DNA of 64,000 bases from Schistosoma haematobium (taxonomy: Eukaryota > Platyhelminthes > Trematoda > Strigeidida > Schistosomatidae). Location: NCBI RefSeq assembly GCF_000699445.3, contig NC_067198.1, positions 5,428,801 through 5,492,800 of the forward strand. Direction: 5' to 3'. The notes under the pieces are model-generated. The model saw only the letters and a program-made list of their open reading frames with translations, ran no database searches and had not been told where the DNA came from. Every line of letters starts with the position of its first letter. The first letter of the stretch is position 1. Made by a program: the position numbers and the translations under genes. Of the stretch, positions 21,908-33,823 are shown piece after piece.

Positions 21908-22354
21908 AATGATGGATAGTGACTAGCAGTAGAATCCAAGATGAGTGACACTTCGTTTTATTCGGGACTTGTCAGCTGGATATACCTGCATCTCAGAGAG
22001 TTGATGTTCACTCTGGGACTCGAATCCAGTACCATTCACTTCAAAGGCCATGTCGTTATCCATTTAGCTACTGAGTCCTGATATTTATTTGCTTATACAA
22101 TGGGGTGAAGTTTAAATTCACTTAGTGTTGTTTTATTTGTATCTTCCCATTGTTATTTAAAACTGTGATTGATCAATCTCTCTTTTGGGCATATGTACAT
22201 CCTATACGGATTGCCTCGATATAACCTTAAGTTACAAGCTGTTTTTTTAAACAAGGATGAATAGTGGCTAACAGTAATATAAGCACATCCAACCAACGAG
22301 TCTCAAATAGGATGAAACGTAAGCCCTCAATTCCACTGTTAGACACTATCCATC
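21908..22354. mobile_element. Sm-alpha (family A), tandem and inverted
   Basis: A full minus unit (21908-22250) with hammerhead complement, tRNA-like head complement (GGGACTCGAATCCAGTACC, TAGCTACTGAGTCC) and 3' region. The start of a second minus unit follows 349 bases on (22257). A plus-orientation hammerhead piece (AACCAACGAGTCTCAAATAGGATGAAACG) ends at CACTATCCATC and abuts a family F fragment. Confidence 0.85.
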
Positions 22355-22600
22355 AAGGAGCACCAGTCCCCTCAAGATTAAAAGTACACCTTGCTGACGA
22401 GTGCCAAGTAGCACGAAACCCTAGATACAGGGTTTCCTGTTGACTACATCCAATCACCATCTCATCTCAACATAGTGCACACAATGTCGAGTCGCCAAGA
22501 CTAGTGACCACATTGTAACTTGGTCGATAGCATTCAATCTGCACTAAGAAGGACTTGACACACACGACATTGGTCACCATTCAGTGATCAATCAAATGTG
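22355..22600 (+). mobile_element. family F element fragment fused to Sm-alpha
   Basis: GGAGCACCAGTCCCCTCAAG, hammerhead core CTGACGA at 22394-22400, stem II GTGC/GCAC, GAAA, then the complete 3' region to CACCATTCAGTGATCAATCAA. The helix III/cleavage part is mutated (ACCCTAGATACAGGG). The junction with Sm-alpha lies right after CTATCCATC. Confidence 0.82.
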
Positions 22601-23255
22601 ACTATCCATCTTTATTTACATCTTTGTTTTATTATTATTATTATTATTATCATCATCATTATCCTATTGATAAAAGAAACGGATACAGTTAAGTTATACT
22701 TAGTATTTTAAACATTGTACATATACATCTTTTATATGTATTTCTATGTTTATAATGCATATTCATTGGACATAAATATTTCAATATCTAACTATATTGA
22801 ATTGTTATTCCATCCGATTGTTTAAATGATTGACTGTTTCTTTCTTATGTGAATTGATAAGGAATTATAATGTTGTTTTTGTTGTTGTTGTTGTTATTTT
22901 GGGAAAACTGAACAACTGTCATAATTTATCGAAAAAAAACAAACAAAACAATCTCTCCTATAAGAAATAATATTCATATTTTATTCACATTAAAAGAAAA
23001 ATAGTACTATAAAATGTATTCATCTTTAAATTACACTTTATGATGTAATAAACATTTCTCTACTATTCTATTGACAAGTTAAGTTCACTTAGCAACTAAA
23101 CATAAATGGGTATCAATCATGTTCTATCTCAAGTGTATTGATTGAACGAATGATTTTTTTTAAAGTTTTTTTTTTTTTCTTGTTTTTTTCTTCACAGAAA
23201 CAAAAAAAAAGTTGACATGAAAAGTAGATGAATGTTTGTTAAGCAAATATGATTG

Positions 23256-23306
<51 letters not shown>

Positions 23307-23570
23307 AAAATATACTAGACAACTGTTGAATATTAATAAATAATACTATTTTCAAAGATGTTTATAATATTAAAAACATATCAAGAATTGAATGATGAAA
23401 GTTGAATTGGGAAACATTTGATTTAGTTGTATCCTATGAGGCACTACCATGTGGATGTGTCATTTGAAAAGTTTTCAGTTTTACTATTTGACATTAACAA
23501 ATTACATTAATCATACTAGTCTATCTAAATAGACAAGTAAATTGATGTCAGAAAACTATATTTTTTTTCG
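22601..23570. other. AT-rich spacer with microsatellites
   Basis: Contains TTA repeats (about 22627-22650), GTT repeats (about 22871-22897) and a 46-base TA run (23259-23304). No gene seen. Confidence 0.6.
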
Positions 23571-23876
23571 GAAGGGGTTTTGTGGAGATGTTAGTAATTT
23601 CAATAGAAGCTAGATCACCTCGGAGAATCTAGAAACACTGGACAGCTGTTTCATCCTACTGTGGGACTCCTCAGCAGTGTGCATTCATGATCCCGCTTCA
23701 CGGGAATCGAACCCAGGACCTATCGGTCTCGCGCACGAGCGCTTAACCATTAGACCACTTAGCCGACTGGTTTTAATGTCTAACTTCAACCAATCCACGA
23801 AATTAAGCCACCGTACATCATTGTCTTCAGTGAGCTGATATCTCACAACAGACCTGGTTGAACTCCACTGCTTACA
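23571..23876 (-). mobile_element. family B unit, 5'-truncated leader
   Basis: 3' tail with a 16-base internal deletion, hammerhead complement (core intact, helix III changed to ACAG/CTGT), tRNA-like head and leader up to GAACTCCACTGC. Confidence 0.82.
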
Positions 23877-24499
23877 AAATTAATGAATCTTTATTATTTT
23901 AAGATAGGACATTTCAATACGATATTCAATTTGTTCATTTCTTCTTCTTCTTCTTCTTCTTCTTCTTCTCAACCTCCTCCTAAAATTGTTTACGAAAAAC
24001 TTGTATCCGTAAATGGTTTTCCTAAAAACTCAATCAATCGGTAATTATTTGATGCAGTGAATTGTTAGTTAATAAATGAAACGACAACAACAACACCAAC
24101 CCAGAATCAGTACAGATTTAAGTTTTCATTAGCATTAATGAATAACTGTCCTTGTAGAACTGCATCATCTTTCCATTCTTTATTGTAGGCACCGAATTCA
24201 ATTGGAATAAACTATTTTTATCTCTCTACTAAATGGGTTATTCCTGTTAATATCAGTATAAGTTTCATGAATTGTTTCAGTATAATTTGCTAGTTATATT
24301 AAAATTTACTGCAGTTCAGTTCAATCATTTTTTGTAAAGACTATGTGTTGTAGATGTGGAACATGTAATGTAGTGATTATGACGAACGCCTTTTGGGACG
24401 GTAAATTGAATGAATTGACTGCTGACCTGTTCATGATTTACCATTGTAATGAACGAATAATTGGTGGGATTCACCTCAATGAAATATGAAAATCAAACT
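23877..24499. other. spacer with CTT microsatellite
   Basis: CTT repeat at 23941-23970. The rest is AT-rich with no recognised gene. Confidence 0.5.
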
Positions 24500-24705
24500 T
24501 TTAAAATATCATTTGCACATCTTCTTTGAGTTGTTTACCACAAACTTCATCGTTTCTTCATTTCTTCTGTTAATTTGACCGCTGTCAGTTTTCTTCGCTC
24601 TTCTTTTTATTTCAATTTTCTCAATCTTCTGCTCATAGACATTCCACTTCTGACTAATGCTACATACTATTTATATCTTTCAATATAAGTAGCATACACC
24701 ACACT
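24500..24705. repeat. LTR-like repeat D, partial copy
   Basis: Shares CAATCTTCTGCTCATAGACATTCCACTT and TACATACTATTTATATCTTTCAATATAAGTAGCATACACC with 15372-15661. The left part is lost. Confidence 0.5.
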
Positions 24706-25366
24706 ATGACATGATATGATCATACATAAAAACCTGTAAATATCTTTATTTCCCGGACCTAAACATACCATGGAAGAAAAGTTTCTTTTAAAACTTATCA
24801 CAGTTCGTCTTTTGTTTAGGGTTCAAGTATTGAATTTGGGGGAGGCAGGCTTTGAATCGATTAAATAGTCATATCAAAAGATCAAGGACCAGATACATGG
24901 TGTAATTAGGTTACTAGGTCAATTGAATGTATGTATGTGATGTATGTGAATCAGCATTGTTGATGGCATTTTAATCTTCCATTTAATAAAATAGTTAGCA
25001 GAAAATTGTCGAAATTATAAATCAGCAAACTGTTTCTTTAATTCTGTTTCAGAACTCTGTAGGAGTACACGTTCATGACTCTATAACATGATTTATACTA
25101 CTATTAAGTCGCAGATTTGTAACTCAATTTTAATTCATTTGAATATATAATAGTTTCCTTATGACTTTCAGTCATTTGGTTTGTTTATCATGCAGTTTAC
25201 AAATGATTCATCATTCAGAAATCTGTAGGAGATAAACATCCAGTCTTTTGTTTATTGAACATTGATATTTTATTATATTGTAGTCATTCATGAAGATTAA
25301 CCACGAAAAATGTCTCAAGAATACTGTAACAATAAGTAAACAATACTGAATGAAGTCATTTCACAG
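24706..25366. other. AT-rich spacer
   Basis: No gene or repeat family recognised. Confidence 0.45.
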
Positions 25367-25877
25367 CCTCAAAATGCCGACTGTGAAGAGAGACAGCTCT
25401 CCTTCTCGAAATGCTCTCATATGGTCACACATATAAAGCCACTGAAAGAAAAATCATACTCACTATCTTCTCGTGGCATGGGTGTTGTTTACGAAATTCA
25501 GAGGACAAAATGCTAATGTCCGGCGCTTTAACTGGGTCGATCGATGTGGACGATTCATTTAGGGGAGTTGGAAAACCATGAATCCAAACCAATGGTGCAC
25601 ATGTGTTCCAGGACCCTGAAGGAACAAATGGCGTTTGAACCAATTATTGGTCACCGGCTACCATGGAACTACATCTTCTGACGTTGCTCCATTGCCTTTT
25701 GGATCAGACCTTCAGATCAAAGTTTCCGGGTGTCACCCCCTGGGAAAACCACCTGCTCCATTCTGGCGACCCGTGTAATATAACAACGTACACACAAATA
25801 AAGTGAGTTGTGTGGCGCATATCTAATCGATGCTCCTTTGTACCAATATTTATGTGTTCAAATAAATAAATAAATAA
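25367..25877 (+). repeat. repeat E, copy 3
   Basis: Full-length copy with tail TGTGTTCAAATAAATAAATAAATAA. The minus frame at 25425-25643 is a chance opening within the repeat. Confidence 0.8.
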
Positions 25878-26156
25878 CTTTACTAAGCAAAAATCATTGA
25901 TTACGTTAAAAGTATTCAGTATATTAAGTCTTAAGTTCTTGTTCTCTTACATTAACACACAAATACTTGGCTTAATTCTATACAATTTTAAGAGTATATT
26001 ATCATTTTAAGTAATATCAGATAATACATCAGGCAAATTCATTCAATACTTCATAATTGTAGATTACAATCATTCATTTGTTTACCATGGTGATCTGATG
26101 AAAACTATTGATTTTACAGATTATTGTATAAAAACAAATAAGAAGTTAATCATTAG

Positions 26157-26317
26157 CACACAAGACTGATAGGTCCTGGGTTCGAATCTCTCAAAGCGAA
26201 ATCGTGGATGTACACTTTTTATGGAGTCTCATAATAGAATGAAATGGCCATCCAATGCTTCCAAGTTTTCGATAGTGATCTAGCTTCAATTGACTCATGA
26301 ATTCAACCATAAAATTG
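26157..26317 (+). mobile_element. family B fragment (B box to 3' tail)
   Basis: AAGACTGATAGGTCCTGGGTTCGAATCTC, a degraded hammerhead (CACTTTTTATGGAGTCTC...GAATGAAATGG) and the tail CTAGCTTCAATTGACTCATG. Confidence 0.75.
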
Positions 26318-26594
26318 AAAAAAGAAACTTTATATGAACTAAAAAAAGGTTGTTTCTCTCAAAGATAAATAAACATAAAGTAAAATGAAAAAGGAAAAAG
26401 GAGAGAAACAAACAAACAAAAACAAAATGTGTCTCAATTAAATTGTGACATTTAGATTAACTTATAATTGATTTGCAAATTTGTTTAATTTAGAAAAGAG
26501 AAAAAAAAAGAGAAAAACGAGTAAAATCAATCAATTGAATATTGAACGAATATAAAAGAAAAGAAGTTATGGAATATATTGAAGTCTCTAAGGA

Positions 26595-26975
26595 AAGATG
26601 AGTAGTGCCTAGGAATGCAATTCAAGACACGCGACACTTCGGCCTATTTGAAAGATGTCAGCTGGATGTACCTGCATCCAAGAGTTGATGTTCACTTGGA
26701 AATTCAAGCCCATTACCATTCACTTTAAACACTATCGCGTTATTCAATTACCGTTCTAAACATCAACGGGAAGATTCAAGTAAATAATAACAAGTGAATT
26801 TAAAATTCACCCTATTGCACAAGCAAGTAGTTATCAGGACTCAGTAGCTAAATGGATAACTTGATGATGTTTGAAGATTTCGAGTCATAGAGTGAACATC
26901 AACTCTCGGATGCAGGTATATCTACCTGACAAGTCTCAAAAGTATCATCATGGATTATATTACTAACCAATGTCT
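26595..26975. mobile_element. Sm-alpha (family A), head-to-head composite
   Basis: The minus arm 26595-26759 (hammerhead and tRNA-like head complements) switches to plus at about 26760: 3' region (AACATCAACGGGAAGATTCAAG), ACCCTATTGCACAAGCAAGT, tRNA-like head (TAGCTAAATGGATAACTTG, GATTTCGAGTC) and a degraded hammerhead (CTACCTGACAAGTCTC). No target duplication is certain. Confidence 0.82.
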
Positions 26976-26996
26976 AACTTTAATAAAAATATAGAT

Positions 26997-27380
26997 TTTA
27001 ATGGTTAAGATCATGAGTCAGTTAAAGCTAGACCACTATGGAAAACCTGGGAGCACTGGACGGCCGTTTCTTCCTTTTGTGGGATTCCTCAGCAATGCGC
27101 ATCCACGACCTCGACCCCTGCGAGATTCGAACTCAGAACCTACTGGTTTCACGTGCGAGCACTTAACCACTAGACCACTGAAGCGGGATCCAATGGTGTT
27201 AATGTTTAACTTCAACTAATCCACCAAATTGAGCAACACATCCACCATTGCCTTCAGTGAGTTACTATCTGACAAGAGACCTAGTTGAACTCCACTGTCC
27301 ACTACTTCTCACTAGAACTCCACGAAATACCTCATGATCTTAACCATTGAAATTACTGCAATATCCGCAATACCCATCTG
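26997..27380. mobile_element. family B unit with inverted 3' tail at the far end
   Basis: Flanked by a 14 bp perfect duplication ATAAAAATATAGAT (26983-26996 and 27381-27394). A full minus unit (to 27334) is followed by a 46-base plus 3' tail (GATCTTAACCATTGAAATTACTGCAATATCC...CATCTGAT). Both ends therefore carry element 3' sequence in inverted orientation, and both share the AAGATCATGAGTCAG / GATCTTAACC subfamily variant. Confidence 0.9.
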
Positions 27381-27394
27381 ATAAAAATATAGAT

Positions 27395-28077
27395 GTTTGG
27401 TTTGATGGAACTTGTATTTACATGTTGGTTTTTTTATTAGCATAATTACAAATATTCTATATATTCATGATAAAATAATGTACATATATGAATGTTTTAC
27501 ACATGCCTATATGCATAAGTTTCACAACTATCAATACACCATTCTATTGATTCATAAAAATTAGCATAAATCTTTCTAAATTACATTTCCTACGATTTTG
27601 ATGGTTATCAACATTGTTTATTCATCATTATAATGGAATGAATAGTTCAGATCCTTTTTAAATCTGGCGTCATTTAAAAATTCTATAGAAACAAGTTACT
27701 ATGGAATAATTTAAGCTAAGATTAAGTAATCATTTAATGTAAAATCCGAATTACCTCCTCCATTGAATAGATAGATGGAATTTAGTGAGTGTTTTAAAAG
27801 TGAATACTATGGAATCATTCTATAATTAAGTAATTAATATGATGGTACTAATTAATGGTTCGAGTATTTATAGTTTCATTGAAAGTAATTATATCAATCT
27901 CACTAAGAAGTTAATTCTAGTTTATATAATTGTAAGCTTGATAAAACAATTTCAAATACAAAACCTACTACACTAAACTAGTTTTATAACTAGTAATATT
28001 TAATATTGTGCCTACTTTGATACACTTTGATACACCGTTGTATATATACGTATTCAGATTAAATCAGATAGTCAATC
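27395..28077. other. AT-rich spacer
   Basis: No gene or repeat family recognised. Confidence 0.45.
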
Positions 28078-28200
28078 AGCTACAACGTAGGACTAGGCAC
28101 ATATATACATCGGTTCAAGTTGCCACACCTCACTGATTAACACAACAAGATAGACACCAAATTCAAAGACATAGTTACTTCAATGGTAGTAATATAATAT
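28078..28200 (-). repeat. SR3-like 3' UTR fragment
   Basis: TCAATCAGCTACAACGTAGG, CATCGGTTCAAGTTGCCACA and GACACCAAATTCAAAG match the tail of 670-1902 in reverse. Confidence 0.75.
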
Positions 28201-28261
28201 TGGTTGTTCAGTATGGTGTTCCTTCATGAACTAGGAACAACATTTTTACTTCTGTTTAATA

Positions 28262-28375
28262 CAGACTCCGTCTGAAACCCATCTGAGGCTACTGCCGGTC
28301 CCAAGCCCGGATAAAGGAGATAGGTTGAGCATGAGGTTAGAGACCTCATCCTGTAGAAAACTAATTCGCTAAAAA
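28262..28375 (+). repeat. RTE leader-like fragment
   Basis: AGACTCCGTCTGAAACCCATC, GGCTACTGCCGGTCCCAAGC and AGGAGATAGGTTGAGCATGAG match, in opposite orientation, the inverted piece at 8985-9092. It is probably the 5' part of an SR2-like element. Non-coding here. Confidence 0.55.
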
Positions 28376-28584
28376 AAACGCTAACCATACATATAGATCA
28401 TTAGATATCTAGGTGTACATAATGTATTATATGCTGAGACATGATTGGATAATTTGTTAATGACCTTTGGTTTATTGATTAATGAGGTCAGTAATTGATT
28501 GCAAACATTTCAAATAAAATCCAAGGTCAAAGTCAAATAAAACAAAACTCATGAATTAGAAATGTAAATAGAAATATGACTTTG

Positions 28585-28995
28585 AGATAAGATGGTGGTT
28601 GGAGGTAGTCAACAAGAAACCCTGAACCCAGGTTTCGTGCTACTTGGTACGAGTCAACAAGGTGTACCTGTAATCTTGAGAGAACTGGTGCTCTCTGACG
28701 GTTTAGATCTCGTGTCATCCAGCTTCACAGTCAGAGACATTACCACTGGGCTATCCGGGCCGCGACCGACCTCCTGTAGGTAGTGATCAATGTCATGTAT
28801 GTCAAGTCCTTCTTAGTGCAGATCGAATGCTATCGACCAAGTTGCAATGTTGCCCCTAGTCTAAGTGACTCGACATTGAGTGCACTATGTTGAGATGAGA
28901 TGGTGATTGGAGGTAGTCAACAGGAAACTCTCCGATCCGCAATAAGAAGGACTTGACATGCATGATATTGATCACCACCCAGTAATTAATCAATT
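28585..28995. mobile_element. family F element, tandem minus units then plus end
   Basis: The minus unit 28585-28783 contains the hammerhead complement (mutated core, AGTCAACAAGG) and the tRNA-like head complement (CCACTGGGCTATCCGGGCC). A second minus 3' region (28784-28931) joins it head to tail. At about 28932 it flips to a short plus 3' region (GCAATAAGAAGGACTTGACA to AGTAATTAATCAATTG). It has the same architecture as 10926-11429. Confidence 0.83.
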
Positions 28996-29256
28996 GTGAG
29001 AAATACGACTGTTTTTTCCGGATGTTTCAAACAATTATTATTTGTATATACAATGTGATATATAATTAGTAGGTTGAGAGATTCATAGAGTTAGGAGAAT
29101 TTTCAGAATTTAGTTCAAAATCTGATTCTAATTACATTATCAAAAAATTGGAAAGTTGTTTCATGCTAGTATAGGGCTATTGAATTTGATCCTTGGTAGG
29201 GTTGGGAATTCCCACGACAATTCTTTTTGATTACAAAATAGCATTATTCATTTCAG

Positions 29257-29458
29257 AAGTTGTTCTGTGGATATTATAGTAATTTCAATGGTTGAGATCA
29301 TGAGTCAATTGAAGACAGACCACAATGGAAAACCTGGTAGCACTGGACGCTCGTTTCGTCCTATTGTGAGATTCTTCAGTAGTTCACATCCACGATCCTG
29401 CCTCGTGAGATTCGAACTCAGGACCTATCAGTCTCGCGCGTGAGCGCTTAACCACTAG
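29257..29458 (-). mobile_element. family B fragment
   Basis: 3' tail, degraded hammerhead and tRNA-like head complement (GATTCGAACTCAGGACCTAT) ending inside the A-box side at CTTAACCACTAG. Confidence 0.8.
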
Positions 29459-29564
29459 TAGTATTAACCAATTAATCACTGAAAATGAAAATAGGTGATA
29501 GTAGAAGACTAGGAAATGACAGTCGATATGTTGATGAATCTCACACTTTGAATAAGATAGAAGT

Positions 29565-29665
29565 CTTTAGAAGATAGAAGTTTTTGCTGATGATGTCGTT
29601 CAGAAGAACGATGAAAGCTCCATGACCAAATCACCCAACTCATAGAACAAAACTCCATCAAAATT
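29565..29665. repeat. dispersed repeat R, partial copy
   Basis: GCTGATGATGTCGTTCAGAAG and AACGATGAAAGCTCCATGACC, in the same orientation as 4870-4975. Confidence 0.6.
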
Positions 29666-30139
29666 AATTCACTTCATTTTTACCAACGTAACCGGTATCT
29701 TTGTAATGTCTCATATTAACCAATGGAATTGTGTTATTGACATTTTTATGTTACTTAACGGTTCGAGATCATTATTAACTGCTAGGCACTCCATTGCAGT
29801 GTTCGAGGTTGATATATTTCCCAATCAGATATTGAATGCATTTTGTTAGTAGTTTTACAAAGGGATCAGAAGAATAAATGGGGATTAAGAAATAACATTA
29901 GTGGAAAGATAATTAAAATGAAATGAATAGATAGAAAGAAAAACAAGGTAGATAGGACTTAAGGTGAGGAAAAGGTAATGAATAGATATATAATACAGTA
30001 GTCTCATGCACCTATCCATCACTTTAACTGAAAGAGAATAGAGTCTATAACCAAGTACATAATTGTTTATCTTTCACATGAAAAATTTAACCGAAACACT
30101 TAAGGTGGTATCTTTCTAAAAATGAATGAATAAAGAAAG
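29666..30139. other. AT-rich spacer
   Basis: No gene or repeat family recognised. Confidence 0.45.
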
Positions 30140-30310
30140 TATAAATGAAAACGTCGGGAAATAGAAGCAGATATGAAAAAGATGAATAACAACTGGAAGG
30201 AGCTAGAAAGGATTACCCAGAACAGGGTTGGATGGAGAATGCTGGTGAGCGGCGTATGCTCCTTCACGAGGAGTAACAGGCCTAAGTAAGTAAGTAAGTA
30301 AGTAAGTAAA
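30140..30310 (+). pseudogene. SR2-like RTE 3' end with GTAA tail
   Basis: The translated order [20 protein letters not shown], then [15 protein letters not shown] sequence, is followed by a tail of six AAGT units (about 30284-30308). It is a 5'-truncated insertion of the last about 150 bases of the element. Confidence 0.82.
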
Positions 30311-30422
30311 TGAAAACGATTTAATCGCATTCTATAAAATAATGAACTGAAGTATTCACAAAAGAACAGCTTTTTTTCGGAATGATTGTCACATCTTAAA
30401 ATAAAATAAAATGTAAACATAA

Positions 30423-31086
30423 ATTCACTTGGTATTATTTTTACTTGAATCTTCCCATTGATGTTTAGCACTGCAATTGATTTGTCTGTTATTGGCATAT
30501 ATACATCCTTTGCGGATTGCCTGGATATTGCCTTGATTCACAAGCATTCTAAACAAAGATGGATAGTGGCTAACAGTGGAATCCGGAATGCGCAACATTT
30601 TGTTCTATTTAAGACTCGTCAATTGGATGTACCTGCATCTCAGATTTGATGTTCACTCTAGGACTTGAACTAAGTACCATTCGCTTCAAACACCATCAGG
30701 TTCTCCACTTAGCTACTGAGTCCTGATGTCCTCTTACTTGTGCAATGGGGTGAAGTTTAAATTCACTTGGTATTGTTTATTTGAAACTTCTCGTTGATGT
30801 TAAGCACTGCAATTGATCAGTCTCATGTTGGCATATGTACATCAAGTGCGAATTGTACTATAAACAGAGATGATGGTGGTTAGTAGTAGAATCCAGGATT
30901 TGCGCTTCGTCCTAGTTAGAATTAAGTAAATAATGCGATGATGTTTGAAATGAATGGTAATGGATTGAAGTTCCTCAATGAATATCAACTTCTGAGATGC
31001 AGATACATTCAGCTGATGTTTCCCAAATAGGACGAAATGTCGCATGTTCTAGATTCCACTATTAGTCACTATTCATCTTTACTTAA
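30423..31086. mobile_element. Sm-alpha (family A), tandem minus units then plus arm
   Basis: Flanked by a 13 bp duplication with one mismatch (AATGTAAACATAA 30410-30422, AATATAAACATAA 31087-31099). A partial minus unit, a full minus unit and the start of a third (to about 30912) are followed by a plus arm with tRNA-like remnants and a mutated hammerhead (CAGCTGATGTTTCCC...GGACGAAATG). It is closely similar to the dimer at 41541-42044. Confidence 0.88.
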
Positions 31087-31099
31087 AATATAAACATAA

Positions 31100-31503
31100 T
31101 TTTCTGTTGATTCATCTTTCATCATATTCTCATCACTATCAAATTAACAAACATTAATTGTTACTTGCTTATCATAAATATAAAATAAACGAATTAGATG
31201 AACCATGACAACAACTGTTCTCTTTCTTTTCTTTTTTTCTCATGTTTATTGGCTAATGTAGACCAGTTTTTGTTTTTTTTGTAGAAAAATATTTAGTTGA
31301 GTAACAGACATATGACTTAATGGTAGTACTAAAGTCATAAAATCTAGAAATAGTAACTAGACAACCTTGAATAATCGAAAGATTATTGTATATTTAAAGT
31401 GCAAGTTACATGTGATAATCATTCTCATTTTAGCTTTGATGTATATTTATACATTGTGTTTTCGATTATGTAATTAGAAGACGAAGATTATCAGAACTAT
31501 GTG
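31100..31503. other. AT-rich spacer
   Basis: No gene or repeat family recognised. Confidence 0.45.
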
Positions 31504-32450
31504 ATATATTAGCGCAATAAATTTCGAACAATCTGATCACACATATACTTGTTAAGAGCATTTATATATAAAAATAAAAGGTCAACTAGACAGGAAACGG
31601 AGTAAGAGGAGATAAGGATAATGATAAGAGTAATAATAATAATAATGTGAACACAATGCGAAACCTAATTACTCTGGATAATAAGTCAATATTACCAGGG
31701 TAGGTTTAAGGTAAGAACAAACTGTTTTTGAACACATAAAGGGGGTTTGAATTTTCGTATGGCTAAGGCTTCAATGAACCTTAGTATACGCCCTTTTACA
31801 CTTTTATACAGCACTACAAATGCTGAATTTAGATCAATCTTGTGACCTGTTTCAATTATATATTTAGCAATAGAGGATTATGGATGTTTATCCTCTGCTC
31901 TTATTGGGTCACTTGATTGTATTTGTTTCTGAAGCCATTTGGGTACATGTTCACTCACTCTAATGTTGAGATCACGATTACTCCTCCCTATGTATGTGTG
32001 ACCACACACACATTTAAATTGGTAAACACAGTGGGATGTGACGCAATCGTTTCCATGTACTTTAGGTTTTGAATGAAGCATGCACCTTGTTCTTTCTTTG
32101 ATGATGACCTTTGCTGCGCAATAGGTTTTATTGATGACTGATTTAAGTCGTTGTTTCAGTAAAAGGCTATTTGAATCACCTCTGAATGGTAAGGTGATGT
32201 AGACAGGCTTTTTCTCTACCGAGGCTACAGTAGGTCTCGCTGAACCATGGACTTTCCATATATTTATGAATTTCAGAGGATAGCCATTTTCTATTAATGT
32301 TTTATTTAACAACTTAACATCATCATCAATGGCGTCATTGGTACAAATACGGTCGAGTCTGTTGAAAAGACACCTTATCAAACCACGTTTGTATTGTTTT
32401 GTCTAAGTTTATTTTCTTAGTGTATGGTTCCATGACTAGAACTATCCTAC
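31504..32450 (-). pseudogene. Penelope-like element remnant: C-terminal GIY-YIG endonuclease
   Basis: The minus frame 32381-31878 (167 codons) starts IRCLFNRLDRICTND and continues NGYPLKFINIW, YITLPFRGDSNSLLLKQRLK and the endonuclease block YQFKCVCGHTYIGRSN...RVSEHVPKW. The YIGRS, arginine and EH residues are typical of the GIY-YIG domain of Penelope-like elements. The reverse transcriptase is missing. A non-coding 3' part runs down to about 31504 and is shared with 41333-41460 (GTGATCAGATTGTTCGAAAT). The frame is shorter than a complete linker plus endonuclease and ends early. Confidence 0.87.
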
Positions 32451-32974
32451 ATTGATGATAGATGTTATATATAATATACAGAAAACAACTAGGTAACTAT
32501 TTTTTGGATTATTACTCTAAGAATGTATGGTTAGAAATTGTAATATAGTGACAAATGATTCTTCAAGATGAATAGTTCGCTAAGGATTAAATGTGGACTC
32601 AAATCTTGATAGTTATAATGGAATGAACTATCTAACAATGCATGATCTAGTATACACTTTTTCTGTTCGTTAGGTAATAATCTTATTAACCATACTCTTT
32701 TCTAATTCTAAGGATGATCAATTACATTGATCTTCTCAATCATTACCCTCTACTTTTACATCACAGTCTATTAACTTAATACCTATCGTCTGAGTACAAA
32801 ATTTGAAAGAGCCTATTGTCAGCATAGTTTAATTCTACCATACCATGTCATCTTCACTATATGTTCTAGAATTATTTTCCAAAAAGCAAAGTATAGGTTA
32901 ATGATGTTATATTGAAAAACAGTAAAAAACAGTCATTAAATAAAGTAATCACTTGAAATTAACGAAATTGAAGT
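32451..32974. other. AT-rich spacer
   Basis: No gene or repeat family recognised. Confidence 0.45.
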
Positions 32975-33350
32975 TCAGACACTCATTCAGCTACAATGTA
33001 GGAACAGGCATATATATGCATCGGTTTAAGTTGTCATACCTTATCAGCACAACAAAATGAACACCGAATTCATAAAAGTAGTTGCTTTAATGGTCGTAAT
33101 AAATAAAGGGAAGATTGCAGAGAGAAAGAGTTAGTTCGTGGAAGAAAATATATGAAGTAATTTTAATCTCACGGTTTAAGAGAAGGCAAAGAGTGTATAC
33201 ACCTACTCCATTGTGATCGATTCTGAGCCATGTCACCAAGAGTCTCCAACCATTGTTTACGATAGTCACACAGACCTCAATCAAGTAGTCTGCATCTACA
33301 AACATGGCTCAGACCAGAAGTTAGTGACTTTATGGACCTATCATTGTAAC
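32975..33350 (-). pseudogene. SR3-like RTE 3' end
   Basis: In reverse it contains the last coding bases (GTCACTAACTTCTGGTCTGAG, GACTCTTGGTGACATGGCTCA) and the 3' UTR through GCATCGGTTTAAGTTGTC-type sequence to the tail. It matches 1530-1902. The open minus frame 33305-33087 is in the wrong frame and is not a protein. Confidence 0.83.
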
Positions 33351-33467
33351 TCTAAATTGTCTGGTTTCACTTAATATGAGTTCAGTGGTTTAAAAGTTGT
33401 TTTGTATAACCAGAAAGTGATATGCTAAGTTTTTTAACTTAGATATTAAGACAAGAGATATGTAAGA

Positions 33468-33811
33468 CTAGAATGGGGTTTTGTGAATATCATAGTAACT
33501 TTAATATTTGAGATCATGAGTTAATTGAATTTAGACCACCATGGAAAACTTGGAAGCACTGGACGGCCGTTTCGTCCTATAGTGGATGTGTCACTCAATT
33601 TCGTGGATTAGTTAAAGTTAGACATTAACACCACTGGATGCCGGCTCAGTGGTTTAGAGGTTAGGAGTTCGCATGCGAGACTAATAGGTCCTGGGTTCGG
33701 ATTGCAGATGCACACTGCTGAGGAGTCCAAAACTAGGACTAAACGGCCGTCCAGTGCTTCCAGGTTTTCCATGGTGGTCTAGCTTCAACTGACTCATGAT
33801 TTCAACCATTA
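33468..33811. mobile_element. family B hammerhead SINE, head-to-head composite
   Basis: Flanked by a perfect 12 bp duplication AGATATGTAAGA (33456-33467 and 33812-33823). The minus arm runs from the 3' end to the hammerhead (33468-33587). The plus arm runs from the leader (GTGGATGTGTCACTCAATTT) through the tRNA-like head and hammerhead (core CTGAGGA intact, GAAA changed to TAAA) to the tail. The two outer ends are inverted copies of the 3' region. Confidence 0.92.
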
Positions 33812-33823
33812 AGATATGTAAGA

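Noticed and set aside
30284..30308. Short direct repeats as a CRISPR-like array
   Set aside because: It is the GTAA tail of an RTE element. There are no spacers, and the genome is clearly a metazoan.
30100..30498. 132-codon minus frame
   Set aside because: It runs antisense through an RTE 3' end and an Sm-alpha piece, with low-complexity sequence.
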